Below are positions 25,627-33,895 of a stretch of DNA of 64,000 bases, in pieces. Position numbers and translations under genes: made by a program. Within the stretch, counting starts at the first letter, position 1; each line of letters opens with the position of its first letter. Location: contig NZ_JACYHE010000006.1 of NCBI RefSeq assembly GCF_021696945.1, positions 1-64,000 of the forward strand. Direction: 5' to 3'. Source of the stretch: Streptomyces sp. JJ36. GTDB lineage: Bacteria > Actinomycetota > Actinomycetes > Streptomycetales > Streptomycetaceae. Below the pieces are notes generated by a model. That model was not told where the DNA came from. It saw nothing but the letters and a program-made list of their open reading frames with translations, and did not search any database.

Positions 25627-27120
25627 ATGGGCCGGCACAGCGCAGGCGAGGGCCCTCCTCGCACACTGAAGGCGAACGCGATCGGCTTTGTCGACGCGCT
25701 CGTCATCGGGCTCAACTCCACCTCGCCGGCGTACTCGCTGGCGGCCGTGATCGCCCCCGTGGTGGCCCTCGTGGGCGTCTACGCGCCCGGCGTCATGCTG
25801 GCCTCGTTCGTACCGATGGTGCTGATCGCCTCCGCCTTCTCCTACCTGAACAAGGCCGACCAGGACTGCGGCACGACGTTCTCCTGGGTCACCCGGGCCA
25901 TGGGCCCCTGGGCCGGGTGGATCGGCGGCTGGGCCATCATGATGACCGGCGTCCTGGTGATCGGCTCGCTGGCGGACGTCGCCGTGGTCTTCGGCCTGCT
26001 CGCCTTCGGCCTGGACAGCGTCGCCGAGAGCGACCTGGGGCGGCAGCTCCTCGCCGTGCTGCTGATCCTGGTGATGACCGCCGTCTGCGTCATCGGCACC
26101 GAACTCTCCGCCCGGGTGCAGAACGTCCTCATCCTCGCCCAGGTCGCCTTCCTGCTGGTGTTCGCCGCGGTCGCGCTCTACCGCGTCCACGCCGGCACCG
26201 GCACCCTCGGCTCCACCGAGCTCTCGGTCACCTGGCTGAACCCCTTCGGCGCGGGCGGCGCGGCCCTCACCGGCGGCCTGCTGCTGGGCGTGTTCGTCTA
26301 CTGGGGCTGGGAGTCGGCGGTCAACCTCACCGAGGAGACCGAGAACCCCGTCAGCGCCCCGGGCAAGGCAGGCGTCTGGTCCACCGTCGTCCTGCTGGTC
26401 ACCTACGTGTCCGTCGCCTTCGCCGTGGTCGCCTACGCCGGTGTGGCATACCTCTCCGAGAACGCGGCGGAGGAGGAGTTCATCTTCGCGCTGCTCGCCG
26501 GGGAGGTGCTCGGCGGCTGGGACTGGGTGCTGCTGCTCTCCGTCGCGACCTCCGCGATCGCCTCCACCCAGACGACCATCATTCCCGCCTCCCGCACCGG
26601 CCTGTCCATGGCCCGCCGCCGGGCGCTGCCGCGGACGTACGCCCACATCCACCCGCGCTTCCGCACCCCGGACGTCAGCACCTGGTGGGTCGCCGTCATC
26701 GCCATCGGCTGGTACCTGGCGGTCAACCAGATCAGCGCCAACGCGCTCTTCGACTCGCTCACCGCGCTGTCGCTGCTCATCGCCTTCTACTACGCGCTCA
26801 CCGGCGTCGCCTGTGCGGTCTACTACCGGCGCCACCTCACCGAGAGCCTGCACCACCTGCTGCTCATCGGCATCGGGCCGCTGGCCGGCGCCGGGCTGCT
26901 GACCTGGCTGCTCGTGGAGTCGGCCCGCGACATCTCCGACCCGGCCAACTCCTACACCGGCGACTCCTGGCTCGGCGTCGGGCCGCCCCTCGTCATCGCC
27001 GTCGGCATCACCCTGGCCGGGCTGCTCGTGATGGCCGTGTGGCGCCTGGTGTCCCCGCCCTTCTGGGCGGAGAAGGCCGGTGTCGTGGACCCCGCCCTCG
27101 TCGGCGGCCCGGAGCGCTGA
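25627..27120 (+). CDS. APC-family amino acid permease
   Basis: 497 residues with 12 or more predicted helices. The first helix carries G-F-V-D-A-L-V-I-G-L-N-S-T-S-P-A, the unwound substrate-binding segment of APC transporters, and W-G-W-E-S-A-V-N-L-T-E-E-T-E at about 223-236 matches the helix 6 region. Family members import amino acids or amines by proton symport. It is preceded by a purine-rich tract with a tandem GGGGCGAGCAA/GGGGCGAGCGA repeat (25601-25623) that includes the RBS. The saccharopine dehydrogenase-like gene is directly upstream on the same strand and probably in the same operon. Confidence 0.88.
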   Translation: MGRHSAGEGPPRTLKANAIGFVDALVIGLNSTSPAYSLAAVIAPVVALVGVYAPGVMLASFVPMVLIASAFSYLNKADQDCGTTFSWVTRAMGPWAGWIGGWAIMMTGVLVIGSLADVAVVFGLLAFGLDSVAESDLGRQLLAVLLILVMTAVCVIGTELSARVQNVLILAQVAFLLVFAAVALYRVHAGTGTLGSTELSVTWLNPFGAGGAALTGGLLLGVFVYWGWESAVNLTEETENPVSAPGKAGVWSTVVLLVTYVSVAFAVVAYAGVAYLSENAAEEEFIFALLAGEVLGGWDWVLLLSVATSAIASTQTTIIPASRTGLSMARRRALPRTYAHIHPRFRTPDVSTWWVAVIAIGWYLAVNQISANALFDSLTALSLLIAFYYALTGVACAVYYRRHLTESLHHLLLIGIGPLAGAGLLTWLLVESARDISDPANSYTGDSWLGVGPPLVIAVGITLAGLLVMAVWRLVSPPFWAEKAGVVDPALVGGPER

Positions 27121-27267
27121 GCCTCCGGGCGCCCCGGGCCACGCCACGTCGCACCGGGGCCGGTGCGCGCTTGCCCGTCGCGCCGAGCGCTACCCGCGCA
27201 GCGTGGCGACGAAGGCGGAAACACCGCCGTAACCCATGGGGCCCGCCTGCCGGTTACCGTCCCGGGC

Positions 27268-27873
27268 ATGGGAGAGGCCGGGACGGGGGCGGCGGAGCCG
27301 CAGGACGCCGGTGGCGACGGTGCGGCCGTCGGCACGCGGGCGGCGCCGGAGCACACCGTGCACCGGCTGACCGCCGGGGAGTTCCGCGGCTGCGTGCCGG
27401 CGCTGGGCGCCCTGCTGGCGGCGGTGGTCGCGGACGGCGCCTCGCTGGGCTTCCTCACCCCCTTCGCGCCGGCGGAGGCCGCCCGGTGGTGGCGCGACCA
27501 GGAACCCGCCGTGGCGTGCGGCCGCCTGGCGGTGTGGGTCGCCCGTGAGCGGCCCGGCGGCCCCCTCGCGGGCACGGTCGGCCTGGTCCGGGAGCCCAAG
27601 CCCAACGGGCGGCACCGGGCGGAGATCGTCAAGCTGATGGTGCACCGGGACGCCCGGGGCCACGGCCTGGGCCGGAGGCTGCTGGCCACGGCGGAACAGG
27701 CCGCCGCGGAGGCCGGTGCCACGCTGCTCCTGCTGGACACAGAGACCGGGAGCGCCGCCGAACACCTCTACGCCGCCGCGGGCTGGACCCGCTACGGCGT
27801 CGTCGCGGAGTACGCCGCCGACCCCTCCGGGGTCCTGCGCGACTGCACCTTCTTCAGCAAGCGCCTCGGCTGA
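27268..27873 (+). CDS. GNAT-family N-acetyltransferase
   Basis: 201 residues. After about 30 disordered residues the GNAT fold spans about 32-200. The acetyl-CoA loop is in V-H-R-D-A-R-G-H-G-L-G-R-R-L-L (about 128-142), the R/Q-x-x-G-x-G/A motif, and the C-terminal A-A-A-G-W-T-R-Y-G is characteristic. The substrate is not predictable. The ATG at 27268 is preferred to upstream in-frame starts because TACCGT lies exactly seven bases before it, predicting a leaderless transcript. It is flanked by the APC permease and an SDR, without an evident functional link. Confidence 0.85.
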   Translation: MGEAGTGAAEPQDAGGDGAAVGTRAAPEHTVHRLTAGEFRGCVPALGALLAAVVADGASLGFLTPFAPAEAARWWRDQEPAVACGRLAVWVARERPGGPLAGTVGLVREPKPNGRHRAEIVKLMVHRDARGHGLGRRLLATAEQAAAEAGATLLLLDTETGSAAEHLYAAAGWTRYGVVAEYAADPSGVLRDCTFFSKRLG

Positions 27874-27924
27874 CCGGCCCGGGCGGCCCGGCGCGCCCCG
27901 CACGTCCCGCACACCTGCCGTGGA

Positions 27925-27949
27925 ATACCCGACACTGGATGTCCGGTAT
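27925..27949 (+). promoter_or_regulatory. Inverted repeat upstream of the SDR gene
   Basis: ATACCCGACA (27925-27934) and TGTCCGGTAT (27940-27949) form a dyad matching at nine of ten positions around a 5-bp centre, about 65 bases before the SDR start. It is AT-richer than its surroundings and looks like a repressor operator (TetR or MarR size). No regulator gene is adjacent. Confidence 0.5.
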
Positions 27950-28012
27950 CGCTGCCAGCGTGGGTCCCGTACGCAGCAGGCGTACGCACGAGCGAGTACG
28001 GGAGGACGACGG

Positions 28013-28957
28013 ATGAGCACCACCACAGCGGGGGGCGGCCCGGACGGGCCGCTGGCCGGGAAGGTCGCGCTGGTCGCGGGGGCGACGCGGGGCGCGGGGC
28101 GGGCGATCGCCGTGGAGCTGGGCCGCGCGGGGGCGACGGTCTATGCGACCGGCCGGACGACCCGTGAGCGGGTCAGCGAGGTCGGCCGCACGACGGAGAC
28201 CATCGAGGGCACGGCGGAGCTGATCGACGCCGCGGGCGGCCGGGGGGTGGCGGTGGCCGCGGACCATCTGGAGCCGGAGCAGGTGCGGGCGGTGGTGGAC
28301 CGGATCGAGCGGGAGCAGGGCCGGCTGGACGTCCTGGTGAACGACGTCTGGGGCGGGGAGCATCTGGTCACCTTCGGCAAGCGGACCTGGGAGACGGATC
28401 TGGCCGGCGGGCTGCGGATGCTGCGGCTCGGCGTGGAGACACACCTGGTGACCAGCAGCATCGCGCTGCCGCTGCTGGTCCGGGAGCCGGGCGGGCTGGT
28501 CGTGGAGGTGACGGACGGCACCGCCGAGACCAACCGCGGCCTGCGCGAGAACCTCTTCTACGACCTGGCCAAGTTCGCCCCGATCCGGATGGCCCTGGGT
28601 CTCGGCGAGGAGCTGCGGGAGCTGGGCGGCACCGCGGTGTCGGTGACCCCGGGCTTCCTGCGGTCGGAGCAGATGCTGGAAAACTTCGGTGTGACGGAGG
28701 AGAACTGGCGGGACGCGGTCGCGCACCAGCCGCTCTTCGCCATCGCGGAGTCGCCCGTGTACGTGGGCCGCGCGGTGGCGGCGCTGGCCACCGACCCGGA
28801 GCGGTCCCGCTGGAACGGCCGTTCGCTCTCCAGCGGGGAGCTCGCCCGGGAGTACGGCTTCACGGACGCGGACGGCTCCCGCCCCGACGCCTGGGCCTAC
28901 CTGGCGGCGGTCGACGCATCGAGTGCCGACCAGGTCGACGCCTCCGCCTACCGCTGA
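28013..28957 (+). CDS. Short-chain dehydrogenase/reductase (SDR)
   Basis: 314 residues from an ATG with GGAGG. The NAD(P)-binding G-A-T-R-G-A-G-R-A lies at about 23-31 (a classical T-G-x-x-x-G-x-G variant starting with Ala), L-V-N-D-V-W-G-G-E replaces the usual N-N-A-G, and the active site Tyr-x-x-x-Lys is Y-D-L-A-K at about 182-186 with an upstream Ser/Thr in E-V-T-D-G-T. It is longer than typical SDRs (about 250) by a C-terminal extension. The substrate is unknown. A 25-bp inverted repeat upstream suggests dedicated regulation. It converges on the Uma2 gene. Confidence 0.88.
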   Translation: MSTTTAGGGPDGPLAGKVALVAGATRGAGRAIAVELGRAGATVYATGRTTRERVSEVGRTTETIEGTAELIDAAGGRGVAVAADHLEPEQVRAVVDRIEREQGRLDVLVNDVWGGEHLVTFGKRTWETDLAGGLRMLRLGVETHLVTSSIALPLLVREPGGLVVEVTDGTAETNRGLRENLFYDLAKFAPIRMALGLGEELRELGGTAVSVTPGFLRSEQMLENFGVTEENWRDAVAHQPLFAIAESPVYVGRAVAALATDPERSRWNGRSLSSGELAREYGFTDADGSRPDAWAYLAAVDASSADQVDASAYR

Positions 28958-28976
28958 CCGGCCCCCTGGGCGCCCA

Positions 28977-29005
28977 CCCTCGCCCGGCCCCGTGCCGGGC
29001 GGGGG
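28977..29005. terminator. Terminator between convergent SDR and Uma2 genes
   Basis: Arms 28977-28988 and 28994-29005 pair at 11 of 12 positions around CCCGT. It lies between two convergent stops. Confidence 0.6.
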
Positions 29006-29020
29006 CGGGGCGGGGCAGCG

Positions 29021-29659
29021 TCAGGCATCCTTGAACAGCGCGCTCTCCAGGACGAAGTCCTCGGCCGGCCCGGACGGGAGGAGCACGTCGGTGCCGTAGG
29101 GGACCCGGTGCTCGTCGGCGTAACGGCCCGTCTCGGGGTCCGGTTGCGTCAGCACGCGGACGCTCCCGTCGCCGTCGAAGTCGTCCACCAGGAGGAAGAA
29201 CGGAATGCCCGCGGCCGCGTAGGCGACCCGCTTACGGAGCCGGTCCCGCTCCAGGTTCGTCCAGCCCGGGGAGGTGACCTCGACGACCATCGGCACACCG
29301 GCGGCCTCCACGCCGAGCCCCTCCTCGTCGGCGATCTCCTCCAGGTCCAGCGGGGCGACGAAGAGGTCCGGCACCCAGACCTTGTGCCGGTGAAGGACGT
29401 TGGCGTCCTGGTAGACCGCGTACTCGCTCCCCGCGAGGCGGGCCTCCAGCGCCCGGCGCAGACGGTTGATGAGCACGGTATGACGGCGGCGACCGGTCGG
29501 TGACACCTCGATGGACGCCCCGATGATCTCGGCCCGGTACCCCTCGGGGAGCTCCATGGCCTTCCATGCCTGCCACACGACCTCGTCCAGGGCCGACGCC
29601 GCCTGCGCGTCGTCGTCCACCGCGGGGCTCGGGTACGCCTCGTGTGCGAGAGCGGTCAT
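29021..29659 (-). CDS. Uma2-family (DUF820) putative endonuclease
   Basis: 212 residues. The PD-(D/E)XK-like core is visible: an early E-I-I-G-A-S-I-E-V-S-P strand, V-P-D-L-F-V (Asp at about 96) and V-V-E-V-T-S-P (Glu at about 128), followed by K-R-V-A-Y-A-A-A-G-I-P-F-F-L-L-V-D typical of Uma2/DUF820. These small restriction-like folds are abundant in cyanobacteria and Streptomyces; their biological role is mostly unknown and there are no partner genes here. It is transcribed alone, towards the SDR, with tam upstream on the same strand. Confidence 0.88.
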   Translation of the reverse strand: MTALAHEAYPSPAVDDDAQAASALDEVVWQAWKAMELPEGYRAEIIGASIEVSPTGRRRHTVLINRLRRALEARLAGSEYAVYQDANVLHRHKVWVPDLFVAPLDLEEIADEEGLGVEAAGVPMVVEVTSPGWTNLERDRLRKRVAYAAAGIPFFLLVDDFDGDGSVRVLTQPDPETGRYADEHRVPYGTDVLLPSGPAEDFVLESALFKDA

Positions 29660-29794
29660 CGGGATGCGCCTCCTCCGTCCGTCTGGAGCGGACGCCGCTG
29701 CGGCACAAGCGACACCCGGACGCTACGCACTCCCCGGGCTCCTCGGGTTCGTACGGCCTGCTGATCACACGAAGGGGGGAGGTCGGGCGGTGCG

Positions 29795-30628
29795 TCAGCG
29801 AGCGCGGGCGACGACGAAGACCCGGCGGAAGGGGAAGCGGGTGCCGTGCGGGCCGGGCGGGTAGGCCGTGGCGAGCGCGCGGCGGTACTCCTCCAGGAAG
29901 GCGTCGCGGGCCTCGTCGTCGTCCGCGAGGCGGTCGAGCACCGGGCGCAGAGCGGTGCCGCGGACCCACTCCAGCACCGGGTCCGGGCCGGGCAACAGCT
30001 GGTGGTACGTCGTCTCCCAGGCGTCGACCTCGCAGCCGCACCCCTCCAGCAGGTCGGTGTACCCGGCGGGGCTCAGCACCGGTTCCGGCCGTACGAGCCC
30101 GCCGAGCCGGTCCCGCCAGCGCGGCGCGGCGCACAGTTCGGCCAGCAGGGTGTGGCTGGGCGCCCGGAAGTTGCCCGGTACCTGGAAGGCGAGGACTCCG
30201 CGGGGTGCGAGAGGGCCGAGCCAGGAACCGAGGTGCGCTGGGTGCTCCGGCACCCAGTGGAGCACCGCGTTGGCGAGGATCAGCCCGAAGCGCTCGTCGC
30301 GGGGCGGGCGCCAGTCGCCGAGGTCGGCGTGGGCGAAGCCGACCCGGCCGCCCCCCTGCTGCGGCCCCGTCGACCGCCGGGCGCGCTCCAGCATCTCCGG
30401 GGAGTTGTCGTAGCCGGTGATGCGGGCGGCCGGCCAGCGCCGGGCGAGCAGGGCGGTGGAGTTCCCGGGGCCACAGCCGAGGTCGGCGATGCGCGGTGCG
30501 GGTGCGCCGGGCACAGGCGGCAGGGCGGCCAGCAGATCGCGGAGGGGCCGGGCGCGCAGCTCCTCGTAGCGGAGATACTGATCCGGCGACCAGGACGGCG
30601 CGGAGTCGGCAGGCGTCGCGGGCGTCAT
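29795..30628 (-). CDS. tam: Trans-aconitate 2-methyltransferase
   Basis: 277 residues. A class I SAM-dependent methyltransferase: motif I A-D-L-G-C-G-P-G-N at about 47-55, followed by Y-D-N-S-P-E-M-L (motif II acidic residue). N-A-V-L-H-W-V-P-E-H at about 118-127 and L-A-F-Q-V-P-G-N at about 147-154 are characteristic of Tam. The enzyme methylates trans-aconitate, which would otherwise inhibit aconitase. It is divergent from a MarR regulator with a TCT-GACGTC-AGA palindrome in the 72-base gap, so stress-regulated expression is likely. Confidence 0.9.
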   Translation of the reverse strand: MTPATPADSAPSWSPDQYLRYEELRARPLRDLLAALPPVPGAPAPRIADLGCGPGNSTALLARRWPAARITGYDNSPEMLERARRSTGPQQGGGRVGFAHADLGDWRPPRDERFGLILANAVLHWVPEHPAHLGSWLGPLAPRGVLAFQVPGNFRAPSHTLLAELCAAPRWRDRLGGLVRPEPVLSPAGYTDLLEGCGCEVDAWETTYHQLLPGPDPVLEWVRGTALRPVLDRLADDDEARDAFLEEYRRALATAYPPGPHGTRFPFRRVFVVARAR

Positions 30629-30651
30629 GGGGCCATGCTCCGCCCGCGATG

Positions 30652-30693
30652 TCTCGACGTCAAGAGACTTCATGTCGACAGAACTACTACACT
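30652..30693. promoter_or_regulatory. tam/marR intergenic operator and MarR -10 box
   Basis: TCTCGACGTCAAGA (30652-30665) is a 14-bp palindrome with one mismatched pair; read on the minus strand it gives TCTTGACGTCGAGA, the CTTGAC...AG form common at MarR-family sites. TGTCGACA (30673-30680) is a second perfect palindrome. TACACT (30688-30693) lies seven bases before the MarR ATG and is its -10 box. Confidence 0.55.
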
Positions 30694-30700
30694 GATCGGC

Positions 30701-31198
30701 ATGGAGGACGAGGTCGACCGACTGGTGGCAGCGTGGCGCCGCGAGCGCCCGGACCTCGACGTGGAGCCGCTGGAGGTGCTGAGCCGGATCAGCAGGCTGG
30801 CCCGTCATCTGGACCGGGCGCGACGGATCGCCTTCGCCGAGCACGGGCTGGAGCCGTGGGAGTTCGACGTACTCACCGCGCTGCGCCGGGCCGGAGACCC
30901 GTACCAGCTCTCCCCCGGGCAGCTCCTCACCCAGACCCTGGTCACCTCGGGCACCATGACGAACCGTATCGACCGGCTGGCGAAGAAGGGGCTCGTGGAG
31001 CGACTCCCCGACCCCAGCGACCGGCGCGGCGTCCTCGTCCGGCTCACGGCCGACGGGCGGGACCGCGCCGACAGCGCCCTCGCCGGGCTCCTCGCCCACG
31101 AGCGGGCCATCCTCGTGGAACTGTCCCGGCACCAGCGCGGCGAACTGGCCGGGCTGCTGCGCCGGCTCACCGCCCCCTTCGACAACGTGCCCACCTGA
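30701..31198 (+). CDS. MarR-family regulator divergent from tam
   Basis: 165 residues. Winged-helix core at about 45-120: E-P-W-E-F-D-V-L-T-A-L-R-R-A-G then L-T-Q-T-L-V-T-S-G-T-M-T-N-R-I-D-R-L as recognition helix and D-R-R-G-V-L-V-R-L-T-A-D-G as wing. It is divergent from the tam methyltransferase with a fitting palindrome in between, so it probably represses tam and itself. The transcript is predicted to be leaderless (TACACT, seven bases before the ATG). The first copy of a large non-coding repeat element begins 75 bases after its stop. Confidence 0.9.
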   Translation: MEDEVDRLVAAWRRERPDLDVEPLEVLSRISRLARHLDRARRIAFAEHGLEPWEFDVLTALRRAGDPYQLSPGQLLTQTLVTSGTMTNRIDRLAKKGLVERLPDPSDRRGVLVRLTADGRDRADSALAGLLAHERAILVELSRHQRGELAGLLRRLTAPFDNVPT

Positions 31199-31272
31199 GG
31201 GGGCCGGGGCGGGACACGCAGGGGCGGGACACGGTGGGCGCACGGCGTCGCCGGTCGGGCGACAAGGCGCAC

Positions 31273-32261
31273 TGCCGGGTGCGGGCTGGCTTGTGGTTAC
31301 GGTCACTGCGCGGCGGGCTACGGGGGGAGGGGTGGTGGGTGGCGGGCTCGTTCTGGTTGCTGGTGGCGGGTGGCGTGGTGGGCCGGGGTTCACCCGTCTG
31401 TGACGGGGTGGGGCGGCGGGGTGGTCGGTAGCCGGTGACGGGGTTGCCGTGGCGGGCTGCTGCCGCGCTGTGGCTGGGGTTTCGTCTTCTCGCTCCGCTC
31501 GTTGCACGTGGGTGGCAGTGCGGGGTTCGGCTGCGGGCCGTTCCGGAGTGGGGGTACGCCCGGCTCGCGGCCCGTGCGGGCCGGGATCGGGCGTTCGGTC
31601 TGCGGTCAGGTGCGGCCCGGCTGTCCGGCGCTCGGCTTCCGGCCTCTGAGTCCGGGCGTCCAGCGCTCGGCCTACCGCCAGGCGGGTCCGAGCCCCGGAT
31701 GCGGCCCGCCGCTGGCGGTGTCCGAGCCCCGGCTCGCGGCCTGGGGCCGGACCTGCCCCCGCAAGCGGCGCACCGGGGCAGGTCGTAAGGACCGCCGGGG
31801 TGTTTCCGGGCGCAGACCCGGCCCCCAGGCCGGGGCGCGCGCCCCGCAGGGCGAGCAGCAGAGCCCTGGGCCGGAGGCCGCCGGAAGCCGGCCCTCACCG
31901 GCCCGGGTCGCGCGGCGGAAGCCCGAAGCCCGCCGGGCCGCAGCCCAGGGCCCGCCCGGCGTACCGACTGGCGGCCGGGCGCACCCCCGCTCCGGAACGG
32001 CCCGCAGGCGAACGCCGCGGTGCCACGCACGTGACACGAGCGGAGCGAGAAGACGAGAGCTCAGGCACCGCGCGGCAGCAGCCCGCCAGGGCAACCCCGT
32101 CACCGGCTACCGACCGCCCCACCGCCCGGCCCCGTCGCAGGCGGGTGAACGCCGGCCGACCAGGCCACCCGCGCCCGCAACGTGAACGAGCCCCAGTGAG
32201 GCACCCCTCCCCCGTAGCCCGCCACGCAGTGACCGCAACGACCGACCAGCCGCACCCGGCA
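31273..32261. repeat. Large inverted-repeat element, copy 1 (989 bp, non-coding)
   Basis: It begins with TGCCGGGTGCGG and ends with its complement CCGCACCCGGCA. The outer roughly 270 bp at each end are imperfect inverted repeats sharing a G-rich block around CGGGCTACGGGGGGAGGGG and a block around CTTCTCGCTCCGCTCGT. Inside the right arm (about 31790-32010) lies a module repeated almost identically, inverted, in copy 2 at about 55490-55710. The other inner half (about 31545-31785) is unique to this copy and ends in a perfect 10-bp hairpin (31750-31759 with 31775-31784). I see no protein with coding character. It sits between convergent genes (MarR and LuxR). Confidence 0.8.
31750..31784. repeat. 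Hairpin at the module junction of element copy 1
   Basis: GACCTGCCCC (31750-31759) pairs perfectly with GGGGCAGGTC (31775-31784) around a 15-nt loop. It marks the boundary between the copy-specific half and the half shared with copy 2. Confidence 0.6.
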
Positions 32262-32324
32262 ACGCACCGTCACCACCCCGCCGCGACGCCGCCGCCCCCA
32301 CCCCGCCCGCTGGCCGACCCCGGC

Positions 32325-33302
32325 TCACGCCGGGCCGACGCCCGCGCGGCGGGCCAGTGCGACCGCCGCCAGCGTGGAGTGCACGCCGAGCTTGCCGAGG
32401 ACGTTCTGCATGTGCGTACGGACCGTGTGCGGGGAGAGATAGAGCCGTTCGGCGACCGCCTTCCGCCCCAGCCCCGCGACCATGCAGCGCAGCACCTCGT
32501 GCTCGCGCGGCGTGAGGGAGGCGACCAGCCGCTCGCTCTCCGAGCGGTGCTCGCGGTCCGCGGTGAGCTCCCGCAGCACGCCGGTGAGCAGCGCGGGCGG
32601 CAGGTGCGTCTCGCCGCGGAGTACGCCACGGATCACCTGGAGCAGGCGGGAGAGCGAGGAGTCCTTGGCGACCCAGCCGCAGGCGCCCGCCTGGAGCGCG
32701 GCGGCGGCGCGCGCCGGGTCGTCCCGCTCGGCGAGAACCACCGTGCGCATGGCCGGGTGCTCGGTACGGACCCGGGCGACCAGCGCGAGCCCGCCGGCGG
32801 GCTCCTCCGCGCGTACGGGCGGCACGGCGGCCCCCGCAGAGGTGCCGGCGCCCGCGGACCGCCGCGCGGGCGCGGCACCCGGCTCCGGCCCCTTGCCGGG
32901 CGGAGCGCCGGAGACGGCGGTGGTGGCGGTGGCGACCGGCGGAGCGGCGACGACGGGCGAGGCGGCGGACACGGGCGTCGTGGCGGGCCGGGTGCCGTTC
33001 GGGCCGGGCGGGCCGCCCGCTCGCGCGGTGGCGCCGGGCCCGGACGCCCCGGCGGCCCCCGCCCCGGAGCCCGGGCCCGGGGCGGCGGAGCCGTCGCCGG
33101 GCGGGCGGTCCAGGTCGGCGTCGACCAGCAGCACGTCAAAGCCGCGGCCCTCGGCCGCGGCGCGGGACGTGCACCGGACGGCCGCGGCGCCGTTCCCGGC
33201 CGCCGTCACCTCGACGTCCTGCTCCGCGGCCAGCGCGGCGGCCAGTGACTCGGCGAAGATGCGGTGGTCGTCGACCACCAGCACCCGGATACGTCGTTGC
33301 AT
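32325..33302 (-). CDS. LuxR/NarL response regulator with interrupted receiver domain
   Basis: 325 residues. The receiver starts normally (V-L-V-V-D-D-H-R at about 7-14; L-L-V-D-A-D-L-D at about 58-65 with a candidate phospho-Asp), is interrupted by roughly 110 Pro/Ala/Gly-rich residues (about 66-175), then resumes with R-T-V-V-L-A-E-R and A-C-G-W-V-A-K-D containing the conserved Lys. The C-terminal LuxR HTH (about 250-315) has L-T-P-R-E-H-E-V-L-R and S-P-H-T-V-R-T-H-M-Q-N-V-L. The ATG at 33302 is chosen because the receiver begins right there. No histidine kinase is adjacent. The insertion in the receiver is unusual and may be a tolerated disordered loop. Confidence 0.85.
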   Translation of the reverse strand: MQRRIRVLVVDDHRIFAESLAAALAAEQDVEVTAAGNGAAAVRCTSRAAAEGRGFDVLLVDADLDRPPGDGSAAPGPGSGAGAAGASGPGATARAGGPPGPNGTRPATTPVSAASPVVAAPPVATATTAVSGAPPGKGPEPGAAPARRSAGAGTSAGAAVPPVRAEEPAGGLALVARVRTEHPAMRTVVLAERDDPARAAAALQAGACGWVAKDSSLSRLLQVIRGVLRGETHLPPALLTGVLRELTADREHRSESERLVASLTPREHEVLRCMVAGLGRKAVAERLYLSPHTVRTHMQNVLGKLGVHSTLAAVALARRAGVGPA

Positions 33303-33895
33303 CGGCACCCCCTGACGGAGCGGGCGCGGAACAACGCGGAGTCGCCGCGCCGGCCGCCACCGGCCACGCCACCGCCCCGCTCCGGGTGCCGCACCCGGCT
33401 GTCTCGCCCCCTGACGGGCACGAGCACCGGCCCCCACCGGTGCTGTGCATGCCCCACAGAGTACGGGCGGGGTCGGACAACGGAAGACCTATGCCCAAAC
33501 TCACCGCGTCGCTCCCTGCACGGGGGTGGCCGGGAAGGGGGAGGGGTCGCCCCGGACGGCACAGCGGCAGCTACGGGCCCGGGCGCACCCGGGTCCGCCG
33601 GAGCCGGACGGGCCGGACGGCTCGGAAGCACGGCGGACCGCACGCGTCCGCTCGGAACGCGCCGGGCCGGCCCCGCCCGGACGGCACGCACCGGACCGTT
33701 TCCGCCCCGGCCGAAGGCGCCCGACGGGGCGTGCCGGGCCGGAGACCGCCGTCCGGTGGCCCGACGGGGCGCGCGCACGGATGGACGCGCCCGTCTCCGT
33801 ACCCGCCCGCCCCAAAGGGGGCGTGCCACGGGCCGGTGGCCGGAAGCGGCCGGACGGCGCCGCCCGGTGACGGCCGCCGGGCTACGCTGGGGCGC
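33303..33895. other. 593-bp intergenic region, no gene seen
   Basis: Between divergent LuxR and GNAT genes. All frames are open because of composition; translations are Arg/Pro/Gly-rich without fold signals. The right end has the GNAT -10 box (TACGCT, 33883-33888). A less GC-rich patch near 33470-33500 may hold the LuxR promoter. I see no repeats shared with other parts of the window. Confidence 0.4.

Noticed and set aside
31167..32103. Open frames within repeat copy 1, and similar ones in copy 2 (55380-55771, 56087-56422)
   Set aside because: They run through the inverted arms on both strands, are Arg/Pro/Gly/Ser-rich and differ between arms in frame; no start signal or fold is visible. Their recurrence reflects the repeated DNA.
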